Numbered from the stretch's first letter, positions 38,944-48,059 are shown. The stretch is 64,000 nucleotides of DNA from Polyangiaceae bacterium (GCA_025936045.1 JAICUB010000003.1:62001-126000), one strand, 5' to 3'. The notes: a model not told the origin generated them from the letters alone. Numbers and translations: made by a program.

Positions 38944-39750
38944 TCACCGGAGGGCCACCAGTTTCGCCGCATCGATCGCGAGAGCATTCAAGATGGGAGA
39001 TTGCTCCGAGTACTCAAGCATGGACCGACCGTCGTTGGGATGACTCGCGTCGCACGTGGTGGAGCCGCCGGTAAATATCCCGATCACATTCCCGTTCGCC
39101 GTCCGCAGCACACCAGAGCCCGAGCTTCCACCGATCGCATCGAGATCATCGAAGCCAATTCGGCGGTCGTCGAGAAGCATCAGCGTCCCGCCGTCGATCT
39201 TCTTTGTCGACCCGCCCGGATGCTGAATGAGGGTGATGGCTTGCCCAGCCGGCTCCGAAAAGGCCGCGGGCACATTGATTCCCCAATCCGTTCCCGCCGG
39301 CCCATCGGTTTCCAGAATTGCATAGTCGAGACCGCCATTGCCGGACTCAATCACGTTGGCATCGTAACTTTGCTTCACCTCGAGCTGTCCTTGCGCATCC
39401 GTCTGGTAATTCATGTCAACCACGTATACCGGACTCTTCCCAGGAAACGTACAATGATGAGCTGTCAAGAAATAGCTGGGAGCGATCATTGTCCCGCTGC
39501 AGTATCCCGAATGATTCCCGTCTGTATCGGTATACGTAAAGTGCAACCTACCAACGGCAGCCTGGTGCTCCTCTACAAAATCTATCGTTGGACCACGGGT
39601 ACCATCGTAGGACTCGACCTCTTGCCAGTCAGTCGTGCCGCAAATCGCCGGCTCTCGAACGGTGCCCTGCGGCTCTGAGCCGGCTACGGAGCCGCCACAG
39701 CCGATAGACACCACTCCAATCAAGAATACTACACGAGGTCGCCTTGTCAT
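38944..39750 (-). CDS. Trypsin-like serine protease, lipoprotein
   Basis: ATG 39750 starts a 268-residue protein with a lipoprotein signal (VVFLIGVVSIGCGGS, Cys near residue 19). The S1 fold shows all catalytic residues: TAHHC (His), GGLDYAILE (Asp) and IGGSSGSGV (Ser). No zymogen cut site is apparent. It would be a surface or periplasmic peptidase. The upstream in-frame extension to 39900 lacks signal features. Codon use is less GC-biased than most of the window. A second, related protease lies at 41163-42008 with a methyltransferase between them. Confidence 0.85.
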   Translation of the reverse strand: MTRRPRVVFLIGVVSIGCGGSVAGSEPQGTVREPAICGTTDWQEVESYDGTRGPTIDFVEEHQAAVGRLHFTYTDTDGNHSGYCSGTMIAPSYFLTAHHCTFPGKSPVYVVDMNYQTDAQGQLEVKQSYDANVIESGNGGLDYAILETDGPAGTDWGINVPAAFSEPAGQAITLIQHPGGSTKKIDGGTLMLLDDRRIGFDDLDAIGGSSGSGVLRTANGNVIGIFTGGSTTCDASHPNDGRSMLEYSEQSPILNALAIDAAKLVALR

Positions 39751-40339
39751 TCGCACCTGGATAAGGCTCTGACTACCGCACAACATGCTTTCCTCCTGCC
39801 CAACAGTTACGTACCACGCCATCGACTGCACCGTTTGTCCGCAGCCTCGCGGCCCGCTTCCATCTTTCTCCCGCCAAATCAGCGCACTGCGCACGCGCAC
39901 GTGGGCACGGCACCCATGCCGAACGGCACCTTTAACCTCTACTTTATCAAGAGCACTCGTGCAACCAAAATTGGAAGCGACCCAGAGATAGGATTCGTGG
40001 AGATCGCCGCTAGTCGGTCAGCACGAGGCCGCAGGAAACCGGTCACAAAAGCCCAACTCAACAACGTACCAGTTTTCGCATTTTGAAACTAAGCATTGCC
40101 GTCGGCCAGGTCGAGATACCTTTGCAATCATGCATAGATGGCACGATGGGCCTCAGCATCCGATTATCCCGCAGTCGGCTGTCTCCAATAACAAATCCAA
40201 CGATCCCGTCGCCGAAACCCTATTCGGCATATATGAGCCCACTTGCGAGCACACAGTGACGCAGCGCTGGCCGGCGTTGCGCAAAGATGAAATTTTTTCC
40301 GTTCGAAGTGCCTCACGCGCGTCAGTCCCGGCGCAGCGC
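39751..40339. other. 589-bp stretch without a convincing gene
   Basis: Lower GC than the surrounding chromosome. Plus-strand open frames up to about 83 codons exist but lack ribosome sites and motifs. It contains the 5' region of the downstream protease gene. No tRNA-like or repeat structure was noticed. Confidence 0.5.
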
Positions 40340-40996
40340 TCAGCGCCGCGCTTCGACGAGCACCTTCGCGCGGAAGGTCCCGCCGACGACGGGCAGCCCA
40401 CTCAAAAAGTGCAGGCGCCGTAGTGCATTGTAGTGGGGTGTGAACGAGACGCGCACGTCGCCGAAACCAGATTGACGGAGCAGCTCGAGATACTCCGGTG
40501 CGGTCCGAACCGACGAGTACGGCGCGGCGCTCACGGGCGCCAAACCGCGTTTCTTGAGCCGTTCGAGCCAGAAAGCACCATTTGCCATGTACAGAAAAAG
40601 GCGTCCGCGCGGATTGAGGGAACCCCTAATCGCAGCATGAACGCGTTCAAACTCAGCGTCGTTCAGATAGCCGGCCATGTCGACGCTGACGGCGATATCG
40701 AACTCTGCTGGATGTCGAGCGCAAAAATCCACGATCTGACTGCATTCGAAGCGCGCGTTCGTGATGCCGGCCTCAGCCACTCGCTTCTCCGCATAACTGA
40801 TGAAGTCCGGCGAGAAATCGACACCGGTATAGTGCTCGATCCGGCTGTGGATGACATCTAAAAGACTGCCGCTACCGCAGCCAAAGTCGACAACATGATC
40901 GGTGGGAGCCAGACGAAGGGCAGGAATCAACCATCGAAACCTCGTGCGAGGTAGGCTGTCCATTTTCGCGACATAGTTTCCGCCGAAATTTTCCAT
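40340..40996 (-). CDS. Class I SAM-dependent methyltransferase, 218 aa
   Basis: ATG 40996 is chosen because the longer frame upstream (to 41638) is antisense to and overlaps the second protease. Motifs: VVDFGCGSGSLLDVI (motif I, about 34), YTGVDFSPDFISYAEKR (strand 2 Asp), FDIAVSVDMAGYLND (motif IV) and LNPRGRLFLYMANG. It belongs to the Methyltransf_25/11 group. The substrate is unknown. Its place between two protease lipoproteins on the same strand may indicate a shared operon with long intergenic spacers. Base composition is similar to theirs. Confidence 0.8.
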   Translation of the reverse strand: MENFGGNYVAKMDSLPRTRFRWLIPALRLAPTDHVVDFGCGSGSLLDVIHSRIEHYTGVDFSPDFISYAEKRVAEAGITNARFECSQIVDFCARHPAEFDIAVSVDMAGYLNDAEFERVHAAIRGSLNPRGRLFLYMANGAFWLERLKKRGLAPVSAAPYSSVRTAPEYLELLRQSGFGDVRVSFTPHYNALRRLHFLSGLPVVGGTFRAKVLVEARR

Positions 40997-41162
40997 AGCG
41001 GCGACACGTACCACAACGTGGGCACAGGGCCGCCCACTTCGTGGAGGCAAGGCGCTGCCTGCCATCCCTGCATGGCCGTGGCTTTGTTGGCTCGCCTTTC
41101 CCCGGAGCGCTGGCACGAAGGAGGCCGCTGCGCCGCAACCTCCACGCGCGACGGAAACGACC

Positions 41163-42008
41163 TCAGAGGAGGGGACCAAAGGGTGATTGCCAAACGCTGG
41201 TCGCGACCTGCGCCACGGGTTGGACGTTGCTAATGATGTATCCCATCTTCGTGCCCGCATTGTAACCGCCCGTGTCCGTGCAACCACTCGCGCGATGCAC
41301 CGCAACGAGGCGCCCCATCGCGTCCAGCACACCGGCACCCGAAGACCCTCCATACGTGTCAGCGGAGTAATCAAGATCGGTGCTGTTGCTACCAACGAGC
41401 GGGCCAAACGATACAACCTTTCGCCGATAAGCACCCGCGCGCATTTGTGGATGTTGAAAAACAGCCACTTCCTCGCCTGTCGGGACTCGATTTGAGGGAG
41501 TGATCCAACCGTAGGTCGCCCCAGGAGTCCCGTCGAGCCGAAGCACCGCAATGTCCGGATCACCGCTGCCACCAAGGTACAACACGTCGCTAACGGTATA
41601 GTAGTCGCAACGAGCGGCGGCAGCGGCGTTGGCAGCATCGACCTCCGCCTGAGTCGTCATGGGTGGGTACGACTGAGTACCATCGAGCTGACAATTGAAA
41701 CCAACCCTCCCACCCACCCCCGGCGTGCAATGTGCCACGGTGATGAAGATATCCTGCGAGATCAGCGTCCCCGAGCAGTACATTCCGAACGCACCTTGAT
41801 AGCGTGCCACGAACCCCGCATCAAAGCTTGAATCCGAGCCATCGTAGAACTCGACGTCTTGCCAGTCGTAGGTGGTACCACACCTAGTTTCCTGATGCTC
41901 CTCTGCTATCGGCTCGCCACTACCGTTACCGGAACATCCGACCGCAAATAGTGCGATGACCAGTCCAATAGATCTGTAGTCACTCCACCGACAACCATCT
42001 TTGGCCAT
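41163..42008 (-). CDS. Trypsin-like serine protease, lipoprotein (second copy)
   Basis: ATG 42008 begins a 281-residue lipoprotein (LVIALFAVGCSGNGS, Cys near residue 25). S1 signatures are present: FITVAHCTPG (His), GDPDIAVLRLDG (Asp), GGSSGAGVLDA (Ser). It shares with the 38944-39750 protease the post-signal sequence CGTT(T/Y)DWQ(E/D)VE(S/F)YDG, so the two are clear paralogues. A ribosome site AAAGGTAAAGCC lies upstream. It precedes the small secreted protein at 42119 in the same direction reversed order (minus strand). Targets are unknown. Confidence 0.85.
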   Translation of the reverse strand: MAKDGCRWSDYRSIGLVIALFAVGCSGNGSGEPIAEEHQETRCGTTYDWQDVEFYDGSDSSFDAGFVARYQGAFGMYCSGTLISQDIFITVAHCTPGVGGRVGFNCQLDGTQSYPPMTTQAEVDAANAAAAARCDYYTVSDVLYLGGSGDPDIAVLRLDGTPGATYGWITPSNRVPTGEEVAVFQHPQMRAGAYRRKVVSFGPLVGSNSTDLDYSADTYGGSSGAGVLDAMGRLVAVHRASGCTDTGGYNAGTKMGYIISNVQPVAQVATSVWQSPFGPLL

Positions 42009-42118
42009 TGGCTTTACCTTTCACCAGATGGGCCCGACGTGCGCTACTATTGCAGCAGCGCACGGCGCCGACGATGAGCTCTCTTTTACTAACTACGCGC
42101 GCATGAAGCAGGGCAAAT

Positions 42119-42463
42119 CTAGTCAGCCAAGTCTACTTTTGTAATGTAATTCTTGGAAGAGCACGTGTCATAAGTAACACTCAGATGCCTTCCCGCGAGA
42201 TAGGCAGACTGCGCGAGGCTTTGCCAAATCTTGATCGTATCCAGGTTCTGATTCAAACATGTCCCGGGAGTCCCAGAGACCTGTGCGTAGTAACTCACGC
42301 TTCCATCGAGTTGTAACCTCAGAGTAGCTTCCGAATATTCTACGATCTGTACGCTGACCCAGCCCGTCGAACTCGACGCCAGGGCCGGCCCGCTGACCAA
42401 TGTCGTCACGGCAACTGTCAAGATCGAAAAAAACGTACTCCGTCGCGATTTCAGTTCGTTCAT
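42119..42463 (-). CDS. Small secreted protein, 114 aa
   Basis: ATG 42463 follows an excellent ribosome site (GAGGAG) and opens with a clear Sec signal peptide (FFSILTVAVTTLVSGPALAS, cut after ALA). The mature ~80-residue protein has two Cys that could form a disulfide (GTCLNQNLD and DTCSSKN) and a beta-rich pattern (VSVQIVEYSEATLRLQLDGS). No family is recognised. It is the last gene of a run of tiny minus-strand genes and lies upstream of the trypsin-like lipoprotein genes on the same strand. Confidence 0.7.
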   Translation of the reverse strand: MNELKSRRSTFFSILTVAVTTLVSGPALASSSTGWVSVQIVEYSEATLRLQLDGSVSYYAQVSGTPGTCLNQNLDTIKIWQSLAQSAYLAGRHLSVTYDTCSSKNYITKVDLAD

Positions 42464-42479
42464 CGTATCTCCTCTTCCT

Positions 42480-42653
42480 TTATTCCTCATCAATCAACGA
42501 AACGCCCGCCGCGCGGGCGCGACAACATTCGTGCCCTTTAGGAACACGCGCATTCCACTCACGCCCAACCAAAACCGACGTCCCGGCAGGCCGCTCGAGC
42601 GATTTCTCAAGCTCTTCTAACCGGATAGGTCGGACACTGCTGTGATGACCCAT
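42480..42653 (-). CDS. 57-aa small protein upstream of the secreted protein
   Basis: ATG 42653 to TAA 42480 encodes 57 residues with a balanced, protein-like composition (PIRLEELEKSLERPAGTSVL, REWNARVPKGHECCRARAAG, ending VSLIDEE). Its stop lies 16 bases before the start of the 114-aa secreted protein, whose ribosome site sits in that gap, so they are probably co-transcribed. The first ~15 codons overlap the preceding peptide frame. No family is known. Confidence 0.45.
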   Translation of the reverse strand: MGHHSSVRPIRLEELEKSLERPAGTSVLVGREWNARVPKGHECCRARAAGVSLIDEE

Positions 42654-42763
42654 TCACCGCGTGGAAAGCAGAACCGGCGGTGTTGAAGCAGGTCGTCACG
42701 TTGACCGTCGGAACGATAGCAACGAGACCGGTGCCCAAGATTCCCCAAACTGCTTTTTTTCAT
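42607..42763 (-). pseudogene. 51-aa signal-peptide-containing peptide, out of frame by one A
   Basis: ATG 42763 is followed by seven A residues (plus strand T 42754-42760). With six, the frame reads MKKAVWGILGTGLVAIVPTV and continues through VTTCFNTAGSAFHAVNGSSQ to a stop at 42607, a typical signal peptide plus a short two-Cys peptide. With seven it becomes a basic, signal-less frame. It is either a slippage-switched gene, a recent mutation or a sequencing error. A GGGG-rich ribosome site precedes it. Confidence 0.45.
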
Positions 42764-42933
42764 GCCCCAACCCCTTCTTTGGCTGTCCCAGAGTTCGCGG
42801 AATGTTCGATACCGCAGCAGGCGGGGTAGGCCAATAGGTCTTTTATGAGTCCCTCGACTCTTGCGCGCGACTTGACCCTGTCACCGCAATGTCGGCAGCG
42901 CAGTCTGTAACTCCGCCAGCAGCACGGACACAT
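42760..42933 (-). CDS. Small zinc-ribbon-like protein, 57 aa
   Basis: From ATG 42933 the frame reads MCPCCWRSYRLRCRHCGDRV and ends GTAKEGVGA with TGA 42762-42760 overlapping the next ATG as ATGA. CPxC and CxxC pairs 11 residues apart match a zinc ribbon; a further CC pair follows (YPACCGIEH). An in-frame ATG at 42975 is an alternative start. Coupling to the signal-peptide frame downstream argues that it is a real gene. The function is unknown. Confidence 0.4.
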   Translation of the reverse strand: MCPCCWRSYRLRCRHCGDRVKSRARVEGLIKDLLAYPACCGIEHSANSGTAKEGVGA

Positions 42934-42989
42934 ACGCCGAGAGGGGGGTCTTCGGCGATCTGCCGGCCGCGGCATCCTGCCGCTCCCGC

Positions 42990-43113
42990 GCGCGCTGCAG
43001 GCACCCCGTACCCACGTCTATTTCTGGCAGACCTCCCCGCGAACCCAGCTCACTGCGCTCGCCGAAGACGGGGGTCTCTTATCCTATTGTTTCACCATGC
43101 CCTCGAGCGCACG
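42990..43113 (+). pseudogene. Tail fragment of a kinase/TPR protein paralogue
   Basis: The translation AGTPYPRLFLADLPANPA matches the last residues of the 1,360-aa kinase (AGTPYARLFLTDLPANARLI), then shifts frame and ends with HALERT against ALERT at the kinase C-terminus. The rest of the gene is missing upstream. It is a decayed remnant of a duplicated STK/AAA/TPR gene. Confidence 0.7.
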
Positions 43114-43434
43114 GATACACGGCCATACCGATTCTGCGCTCGGGGAAACGCGCCGATGCGCAGCTCGAGAGGAGAACAATCCCTCAATCCAAGACGCCCG
43201 TGGACCCCTGCGCTTCTCTTGGCGCACCAAAGGTCGCAAAGAAGGGCGACTGCAACCGCACCAAAACCGCCTCAACACGAAATCCGACCTCGCGGGACGC
43301 ATCGCCCTTGCGCATGCCCAAAGCGCCCCGGTGAGGCGACCTCGCGTCTGCGACACGCCGCGGCGCGCACCCAACAACCACAAAAGTCGGCACGAAGCGC
43401 TCAGCTTGGCCCACACCTTGCTCGCTCGTAGGGT
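43114..43434. other. 321-bp stretch without a convincing gene
   Basis: No gene or motif is recognised. Open frames here are Arg/Ser-rich. It holds the 5' region of the DJ-1/PfpI gene. Confidence 0.5.
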
Positions 43435-43968
43435 ATGGCCAAGCTCACTGGGAAGCGCATTGCGATCGTGGTCACGGACGGATTCGAACAGGTCGAAATG
43501 ACGGAACCGCGCAAAGCCCTCGAGGACGCGGGCGCGGAGACGGTGCTCGTCTCGCCGAAGACCGGTCAGGTGAAAGGCTGGAAGCACACCGAGTGGGGCG
43601 ACTCGTTCCAGGTCGACATGAAGCTCGCTGACGCGCGCGCGAACGACTTCGACGCTCTCCTACTCCCGGGCGGCGTGATGAACCCCGACAAGCTGCGGCT
43701 CGAGCCGGACGCCGCCCGCTTCGTGCGCACGTTCTTCGACGCGGGCAAGCCCGTCGCCGCAATTTGTCACGGACCATGGCTCCTCATCGACGCCGGAGTC
43801 GTGAAAGGACGGACCGTGACGTCGTGGCCGTCGATTCGCACCGATCTCGCCAACGCGGGGGCCAACGTCGTCGACAAGGAGGTCGTCGTCGATCACGGCC
43901 TCGTCACGAGCCGGAAGCCCGACGACATTCCCGCGTTCAACCGGAAAATGATCGAGGAGTTCGCGTAG
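43435..43968 (+). CDS. DJ-1/PfpI-family class I glutamine-amidotransferase-like protein
   Basis: The 177-residue protein matches PfpI/YhbO-type proteins: IAIVVTDGFEQVEMTEPRK (with the conserved Glu), DALLLPGGVMNPD, and the nucleophile elbow VAAICHGPWLL (Cys111, His112). Family members are glyoxalase/deglycase-like or stress-protective; the exact activity of this subgroup is debated. It is cytoplasmic. The aldo/keto reductase starts two bases after its stop, so the two form an operon that may deal with reactive aldehydes. Confidence 0.9.
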   Translation: MAKLTGKRIAIVVTDGFEQVEMTEPRKALEDAGAETVLVSPKTGQVKGWKHTEWGDSFQVDMKLADARANDFDALLLPGGVMNPDKLRLEPDAARFVRTFFDAGKPVAAICHGPWLLIDAGVVKGRTVTSWPSIRTDLANAGANVVDKEVVVDHGLVTSRKPDDIPAFNRKMIEEFA

Positions 43969-43970
43969 AG

Positions 43971-44948
43971 ATGCTGACGACACGCAAGCTCGGACGACAG
44001 GGGGCCGAGGTTTCGAGCCTCGGGCTCGGCTGCATGGGGATGAGCCACGCCTACGGCGTGCCGAACGATCCCGAATCGATCGTGACGATCCACCGCGCGC
44101 TCGAGCTCGGGGTCACCCTCTTCGACACGGCTGAAATCTACGGCCCCTTCACGAACGAGGAGCTCCTCGGCCGCGCGCTCGAAGGGCGCCGCGAGCAAGC
44201 GTTCATCGCGACGAAGTTCGGTTTCCGGATCGAGAACGGCAAGAGCATCGGCACCGACAGCCGACCCGAACACGTGCGCGAAGCGGTCGAAGGTTCGCTC
44301 CGCCGCCTCGCCACCGATCACATCGATTTATTGTACCAGCACCGCGTCGACAAAGCCGTGCCGATCGAGGACACGGTCGGAGCGATGTCGGCGCTCGTGC
44401 GCGAAGGCAAGGTGCGCTTTCTCGGGCTTTCCGAAGCCGGTGAAGACACGCTCACGCGCGCGCACCGCGTCCATCCGATCACCGCGCTCCAAAGCGAATA
44501 TTCGCTGTGGGAGCGCAACCTCGAGCATCGCATCATCCCGCTCCTCCGCCGGCTCGGCATCGGCCTCGTGCCGTTCGCGCCGCTCGGTCGCGGCTTCCTC
44601 ACGGGCGCCGCGCAGCGCGCCGAAACGTATCCGGAAGGTGACTACCGCCGCGGGGATCCGCGGCTGCAAGGGGCGAACTTCGACGCCAACGTGCGTCTCG
44701 CCACGCGCGTGCGCGAGATCGCCGAAACGCTCGGAGCCACGCCGAGCCAGGTCGCGCTCGCATGGCTGCTCGGACGCGGCGAGGACATCGTGCCCATCCC
44801 CGGCACCAAGCGCCGCACCTACCTGGAAGAGAACCTAGCCGCCGCGGACGTCGAGCTCACGCAAGCGGCGCGCGCCGAGCTCGACGCGCTCACGCCACCC
44901 GCGGGACCACGCTACAACCCGAAGCAAATGGCGCTCGTCGACCGGTAG
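43971..44948 (+). CDS. Aldo/keto reductase
   Basis: The 325-residue TIM-barrel reductase has the AKR pattern: LGRQGAEVSSLGLGCMGMS, catalytic Asp and Tyr in FDTAEIYGPF, Lys in ATKFGF, His in YQHRVD, and the NADPH-binding end IPGTKRRTYLEENL. It is of the YakC/AKR13-like group that reduces aldehydes and ketones. ATG 43971 follows the DJ-1 gene by two bases and indicates coupling. The cytosolic location is inferred from the lack of a signal peptide. Confidence 0.9.
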   Translation: MLTTRKLGRQGAEVSSLGLGCMGMSHAYGVPNDPESIVTIHRALELGVTLFDTAEIYGPFTNEELLGRALEGRREQAFIATKFGFRIENGKSIGTDSRPEHVREAVEGSLRRLATDHIDLLYQHRVDKAVPIEDTVGAMSALVREGKVRFLGLSEAGEDTLTRAHRVHPITALQSEYSLWERNLEHRIIPLLRRLGIGLVPFAPLGRGFLTGAAQRAETYPEGDYRRGDPRLQGANFDANVRLATRVREIAETLGATPSQVALAWLLGRGEDIVPIPGTKRRTYLEENLAAADVELTQAARAELDALTPPAGPRYNPKQMALVDR

Positions 44949-45130
44949 CTCGGCAGCGAGCACGGTGGCGGCCGGCCGGCCCCTGACAATTGCAGACGCC
45001 GCAGGTGCGAGCAGGCAGCACCTTCGAGTACCGTCGACCACTCGATCGTTACCGGCAATGAGAACATTCGAGTGCAGCCCCCACCCAATGCTGAGCGGGG
45101 CCGTCTCGGCCGCGGCGAAAGGTACCATTC

Positions 45131-46795
45131 ATGCGTTTCGGACCCTCGTTTGCCACGATGTTGCTCGGTGGATTCGGTTTGGCCGCCCTCACCGGCTGCG
45201 GCGGCGGCGATACCAAGGCGCCGCAACAGGGCGCTCTCGGCAGCAGTTGCGATCCGAGTGGAGCGGCGTCGTGCGCGGCGGGACTCGAATGCACGGCGCT
45301 GAACACGGGCGGCGACGTTTGCACGCTTCCGGCAGGTGCCGCGTGCGATCTCACGAACGACACGGTGGCCCGCGGCGGCTGCGCGGAAGGAGACAGCTGC
45401 GCGAAGAAGGACGGCGAGACCGCGACGACTTGCCTCGTGGGCGAGGGCGGCGAGTGCGACCCGGCGAACGACCACTGCGACGACTCGCTCGTCTGCTCGG
45501 ACGTCGAGGACGGCACGCACCACTGCTTCGGCGAAGTCGTGCTCAAGGGCCAGGTCGAAGACGCGAGCGATCACGGCCCGATCATGGACGCGCTCGTGAT
45601 GGCACTCAACGACGAGGGCGTCGCCGTCACCACCGTGGCGCATACGGACGCGATGGGCAATTACGAGCTCCCCCTCCCCGTCGCGCGCCACACCGACGGC
45701 ACGCCCGCCGCGGCACAATTCACGCTGCGAGCGGCCGCACAGAACTACCAAGCTTTCCCGAGCGGCGTGCGCGTCGCGCTGCCCATCGACGTGTCGACCG
45801 CGGTGGCCGACGCCAAGCGCTACGTCGTCGAGAACTCCCTCACGACCATCGATCTCATCGAGCTGCCCGCGGGCGCCCGCTCCATGATTTCCGGTTCGAT
45901 CGTGGCGCTCGAGGGAGGCGGCGGGGGCAGCGTCGCAGGCGTGCTCGTCGTCGCCACGGGCGCCACGGGCGCCACGAGCGGCCTCAGCGACAAGGCAGGC
46001 GACTTTACGATCTTCAACGCAGATGTCGGCGACTACACGCTGAAGGCGTACGGAGCCGACATTCAGATCGAGAGCAAGTCCGTATCCGTCACTGCGTCGC
46101 CGCTCGAGGGCGTGACACTCGACCAACTGGATCAGCCGACGACGGCCGTCTCGGGCAGCGTGCAGCTCGTCAATGCCAGCGGCAGCGCCGCGACGAGCGT
46201 CATTCTCGTCGTCGAGGATACGTTCGACGCGGACGCGGCGCGCGGCGAGGTGCCGCGCGGGCTGCGGGCCCCGAAGAGCGGAGCCCCCGACGTGGCGGGC
46301 AGTTTCAGCATCAGCGGCGTGCCCGCGGGCAAATACGTCGTGCTCGCCGCGTACGAAAATGACGGCTTGGTGCGCGATCCCGACACCAACATCGCCGGCA
46401 CGGACTTCGTGCATCTGGAGGTGACGCCCGGAGAGCCGGCAGTGACGCTCAGCACCTCGTTCAAGGTGACCGCCGCGCTCGGCACCGTGAGCCCCGGAGC
46501 GGACGCCCCCGAAGCCGTCCAGGCCGCGCCCGACCTCGTCTGGGTCGACGATGCCAGCGAGGATTGGTACGACCTGCACGTCTTCGACGCGCTAGGCAAC
46601 GAAGTCTGGAGCAGCCTGAAGCTCCCCGCCGTGAACGGCGCCGAGAACGTCAGCGTGAAATACGCGGGGCCGCTCGACCCGGGCATGTACTACCAGTTCC
46701 GCGTGAGCTCCTGGCGCCAGCCCGGCAAAGGCAGCGCCGCGGCCATCTCGACGACCGAAGATCTGCGCGGCGTGTTCTATCTGCCCGCGAAGTGA
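45131..46795 (+). CDS. Cys-rich lipoprotein with carboxypeptidase-regulatory-like repeats, 554 aa
   Basis: It starts at ATG 45131 with ribosome site AAAGG. A lipobox (GLAALTGCGGG, Cys about 23) precedes a Cys-rich region (residues 35-135, CxxG-type spacing, for example ECDPANDHCDDSLVCSD), as in myxobacterial Dickkopf-like lipoproteins. It is followed by three carboxypeptidase-regulatory/SdrD-like beta repeats (VVLKGQVEDASDHGPIMDAL, MISGSIVALEGGGGGSVAGV, AVSGSVQLVNASGSAATSVI) and a fibronectin-like end (DLVWVDDASEDWYDLHVFDA). It is probably a surface protein; its ligand is unknown. Confidence 0.8.
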   Translation: MRFGPSFATMLLGGFGLAALTGCGGGDTKAPQQGALGSSCDPSGAASCAAGLECTALNTGGDVCTLPAGAACDLTNDTVARGGCAEGDSCAKKDGETATTCLVGEGGECDPANDHCDDSLVCSDVEDGTHHCFGEVVLKGQVEDASDHGPIMDALVMALNDEGVAVTTVAHTDAMGNYELPLPVARHTDGTPAAAQFTLRAAAQNYQAFPSGVRVALPIDVSTAVADAKRYVVENSLTTIDLIELPAGARSMISGSIVALEGGGGGSVAGVLVVATGATGATSGLSDKAGDFTIFNADVGDYTLKAYGADIQIESKSVSVTASPLEGVTLDQLDQPTTAVSGSVQLVNASGSAATSVILVVEDTFDADAARGEVPRGLRAPKSGAPDVAGSFSISGVPAGKYVVLAAYENDGLVRDPDTNIAGTDFVHLEVTPGEPAVTLSTSFKVTAALGTVSPGADAPEAVQAAPDLVWVDDASEDWYDLHVFDALGNEVWSSLKLPAVNGAENVSVKYAGPLDPGMYYQFRVSSWRQPGKGSAAAISTTEDLRGVFYLPAK

Positions 46796-46835
46796 CGGCA
46801 GCCGGCCTGGCGGGCCGCCCCGAGGGGCCCGCCGA

Positions 46836-48059
46836 TCACGCCCCCGCGGCGCGCTTCGGCACGGCAAACAGCCGCCCGATGCGCTCGCACGCTTCCGCGA
46901 TGCGCGGCGGATCTTCGATCAGCGCGAAGCGGACGTGAGTGTCGCCGCCGGGACCGAAGCCGATGCCCGGCGCGACCGCGACGTGCGCCTGCTCGATGAG
47001 CCGCGTGGTCGCGTCGAGCGAGCCCTTCGTCGAAAGCACCCGCGGAATCGGCGCCCACACGAACATGGTGCCGCTCGGCTCCGTCACGCCTTCCCAACCG
47101 GCGCCGCGCAGCCCCGCGGCGAGCGCCTGCGCGCGCAGCACGTACAAATCGCGGAGCTCCTCGGCGAAACGATCGCCGTTCTCGAGCGCCCAGGCCGCGG
47201 CGTATTGGAGCGGCGCGAAAGTGCCGTAGTCGAGGTACGTCTTGATGTGATGGAGCGCGCCGACGAGCCGCGCGTTGCCGGCCATGAACGCGATGCGCCA
47301 GCCCGGCATGTTGTAGCTCTTCGACATCGAGAACGTCTCGACCCCGAACTCCTTCACTTCGTCCGCGGGCAGGCCACAGTCGAAAATGCTCGGCGCGTAG
47401 CGCGACCTGAAGTCGAAATCCGCGTACGCGATGTCGTGAAGCAACATCGCGCCCGAGCGCTGCACCACGCGCACGAGCGCCCCCATCTGCTCGCGTGAAA
47501 TCACCTGCCCCGTCGGATTCTGCGGGTAATTCGTGATCACGAGCTTCACGCGCTTGCCGCTCTTTTCGACGCGCTCGATCCCTTCCGCGATCGCATCCGC
47601 CGGCTCGACGTCGAGCGCGGCGCGATAAAGCGCGACGTCGGCACCCGCGATGCGCGGCGCCCCCGCATGAATCGGATAGCAGGGGTCCGGCACGAGCGCC
47701 GTGTCACCGCGATCGAGGATGGCGAGACAGAGGTGACTCATGCCCTCCTTCGCGCCCATCGTGATCACGAGCTCTTGCTCGACGTCGAACTTCACGCCGT
47801 AACGCTTCGCGTACCAAGCGGCTGCGGCCTCACGCAGCGGCAAGATGCCGCGGCCCGGGTGATAGCGATGGTTCTTACCGATCACCGCCGTCTCGAGCAG
47901 GCGATCCACGATGGGCTTCGGCGTCGGCTGGTCGGGATTGCCGAGCCCGAGATCGATGATGTCGGCGCCCGTAGCCAGCACGCGAGCCTTCACGGCGTCC
48001 GTGATCACGAACCCGTACGGGGGAAGGCTTTCAGCGCGTGGAAAGGACCATGACATCAT
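46836..48059 (-). CDS. PLP-dependent class I/II aminotransferase
   Basis: The 407-residue protein carries fold-type I aminotransferase motifs: DLGLGNPDQPTPKPI, VTMGAKEG-type Gly-rich turn (ITMGAKEGMSHL), LVPDPCYPIHAG, NYPQNPTGQV, and the PLP lysine in SMSKSYNMPGWR (Lys247). It resembles AlaC/LL-diaminopimelate aminotransferase relatives, making glutamate-pyruvate or diaminopimelate-type transamination plausible. Two consecutive ATGs mark the start. It is divergent from the AstA-like gene across 276 bases with no other feature noticed. Confidence 0.9.
   Translation of the reverse strand: MMSWSFPRAESLPPYGFVITDAVKARVLATGADIIDLGLGNPDQPTPKPIVDRLLETAVIGKNHRYHPGRGILPLREAAAAWYAKRYGVKFDVEQELVITMGAKEGMSHLCLAILDRGDTALVPDPCYPIHAGAPRIAGADVALYRAALDVEPADAIAEGIERVEKSGKRVKLVITNYPQNPTGQVISREQMGALVRVVQRSGAMLLHDIAYADFDFRSRYAPSIFDCGLPADEVKEFGVETFSMSKSYNMPGWRIAFMAGNARLVGALHHIKTYLDYGTFAPLQYAAAWALENGDRFAEELRDLYVLRAQALAAGLRGAGWEGVTEPSGTMFVWAPIPRVLSTKGSLDATTRLIEQAHVAVAPGIGFGPGGDTHVRFALIEDPPRIAEACERIGRLFAVPKRAAGA

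Noticed and set aside
39835-40086. 83-aa plus-strand frame between protease and methyltransferase
   Set aside because: No ribosome site, no motif and unusual composition; not supported as a gene.
40340-41638. 432-aa version of the methyltransferase
   Set aside because: Its first 214 residues overlap and are antisense-phase to the second protease region; family-like sequence begins at 40996.
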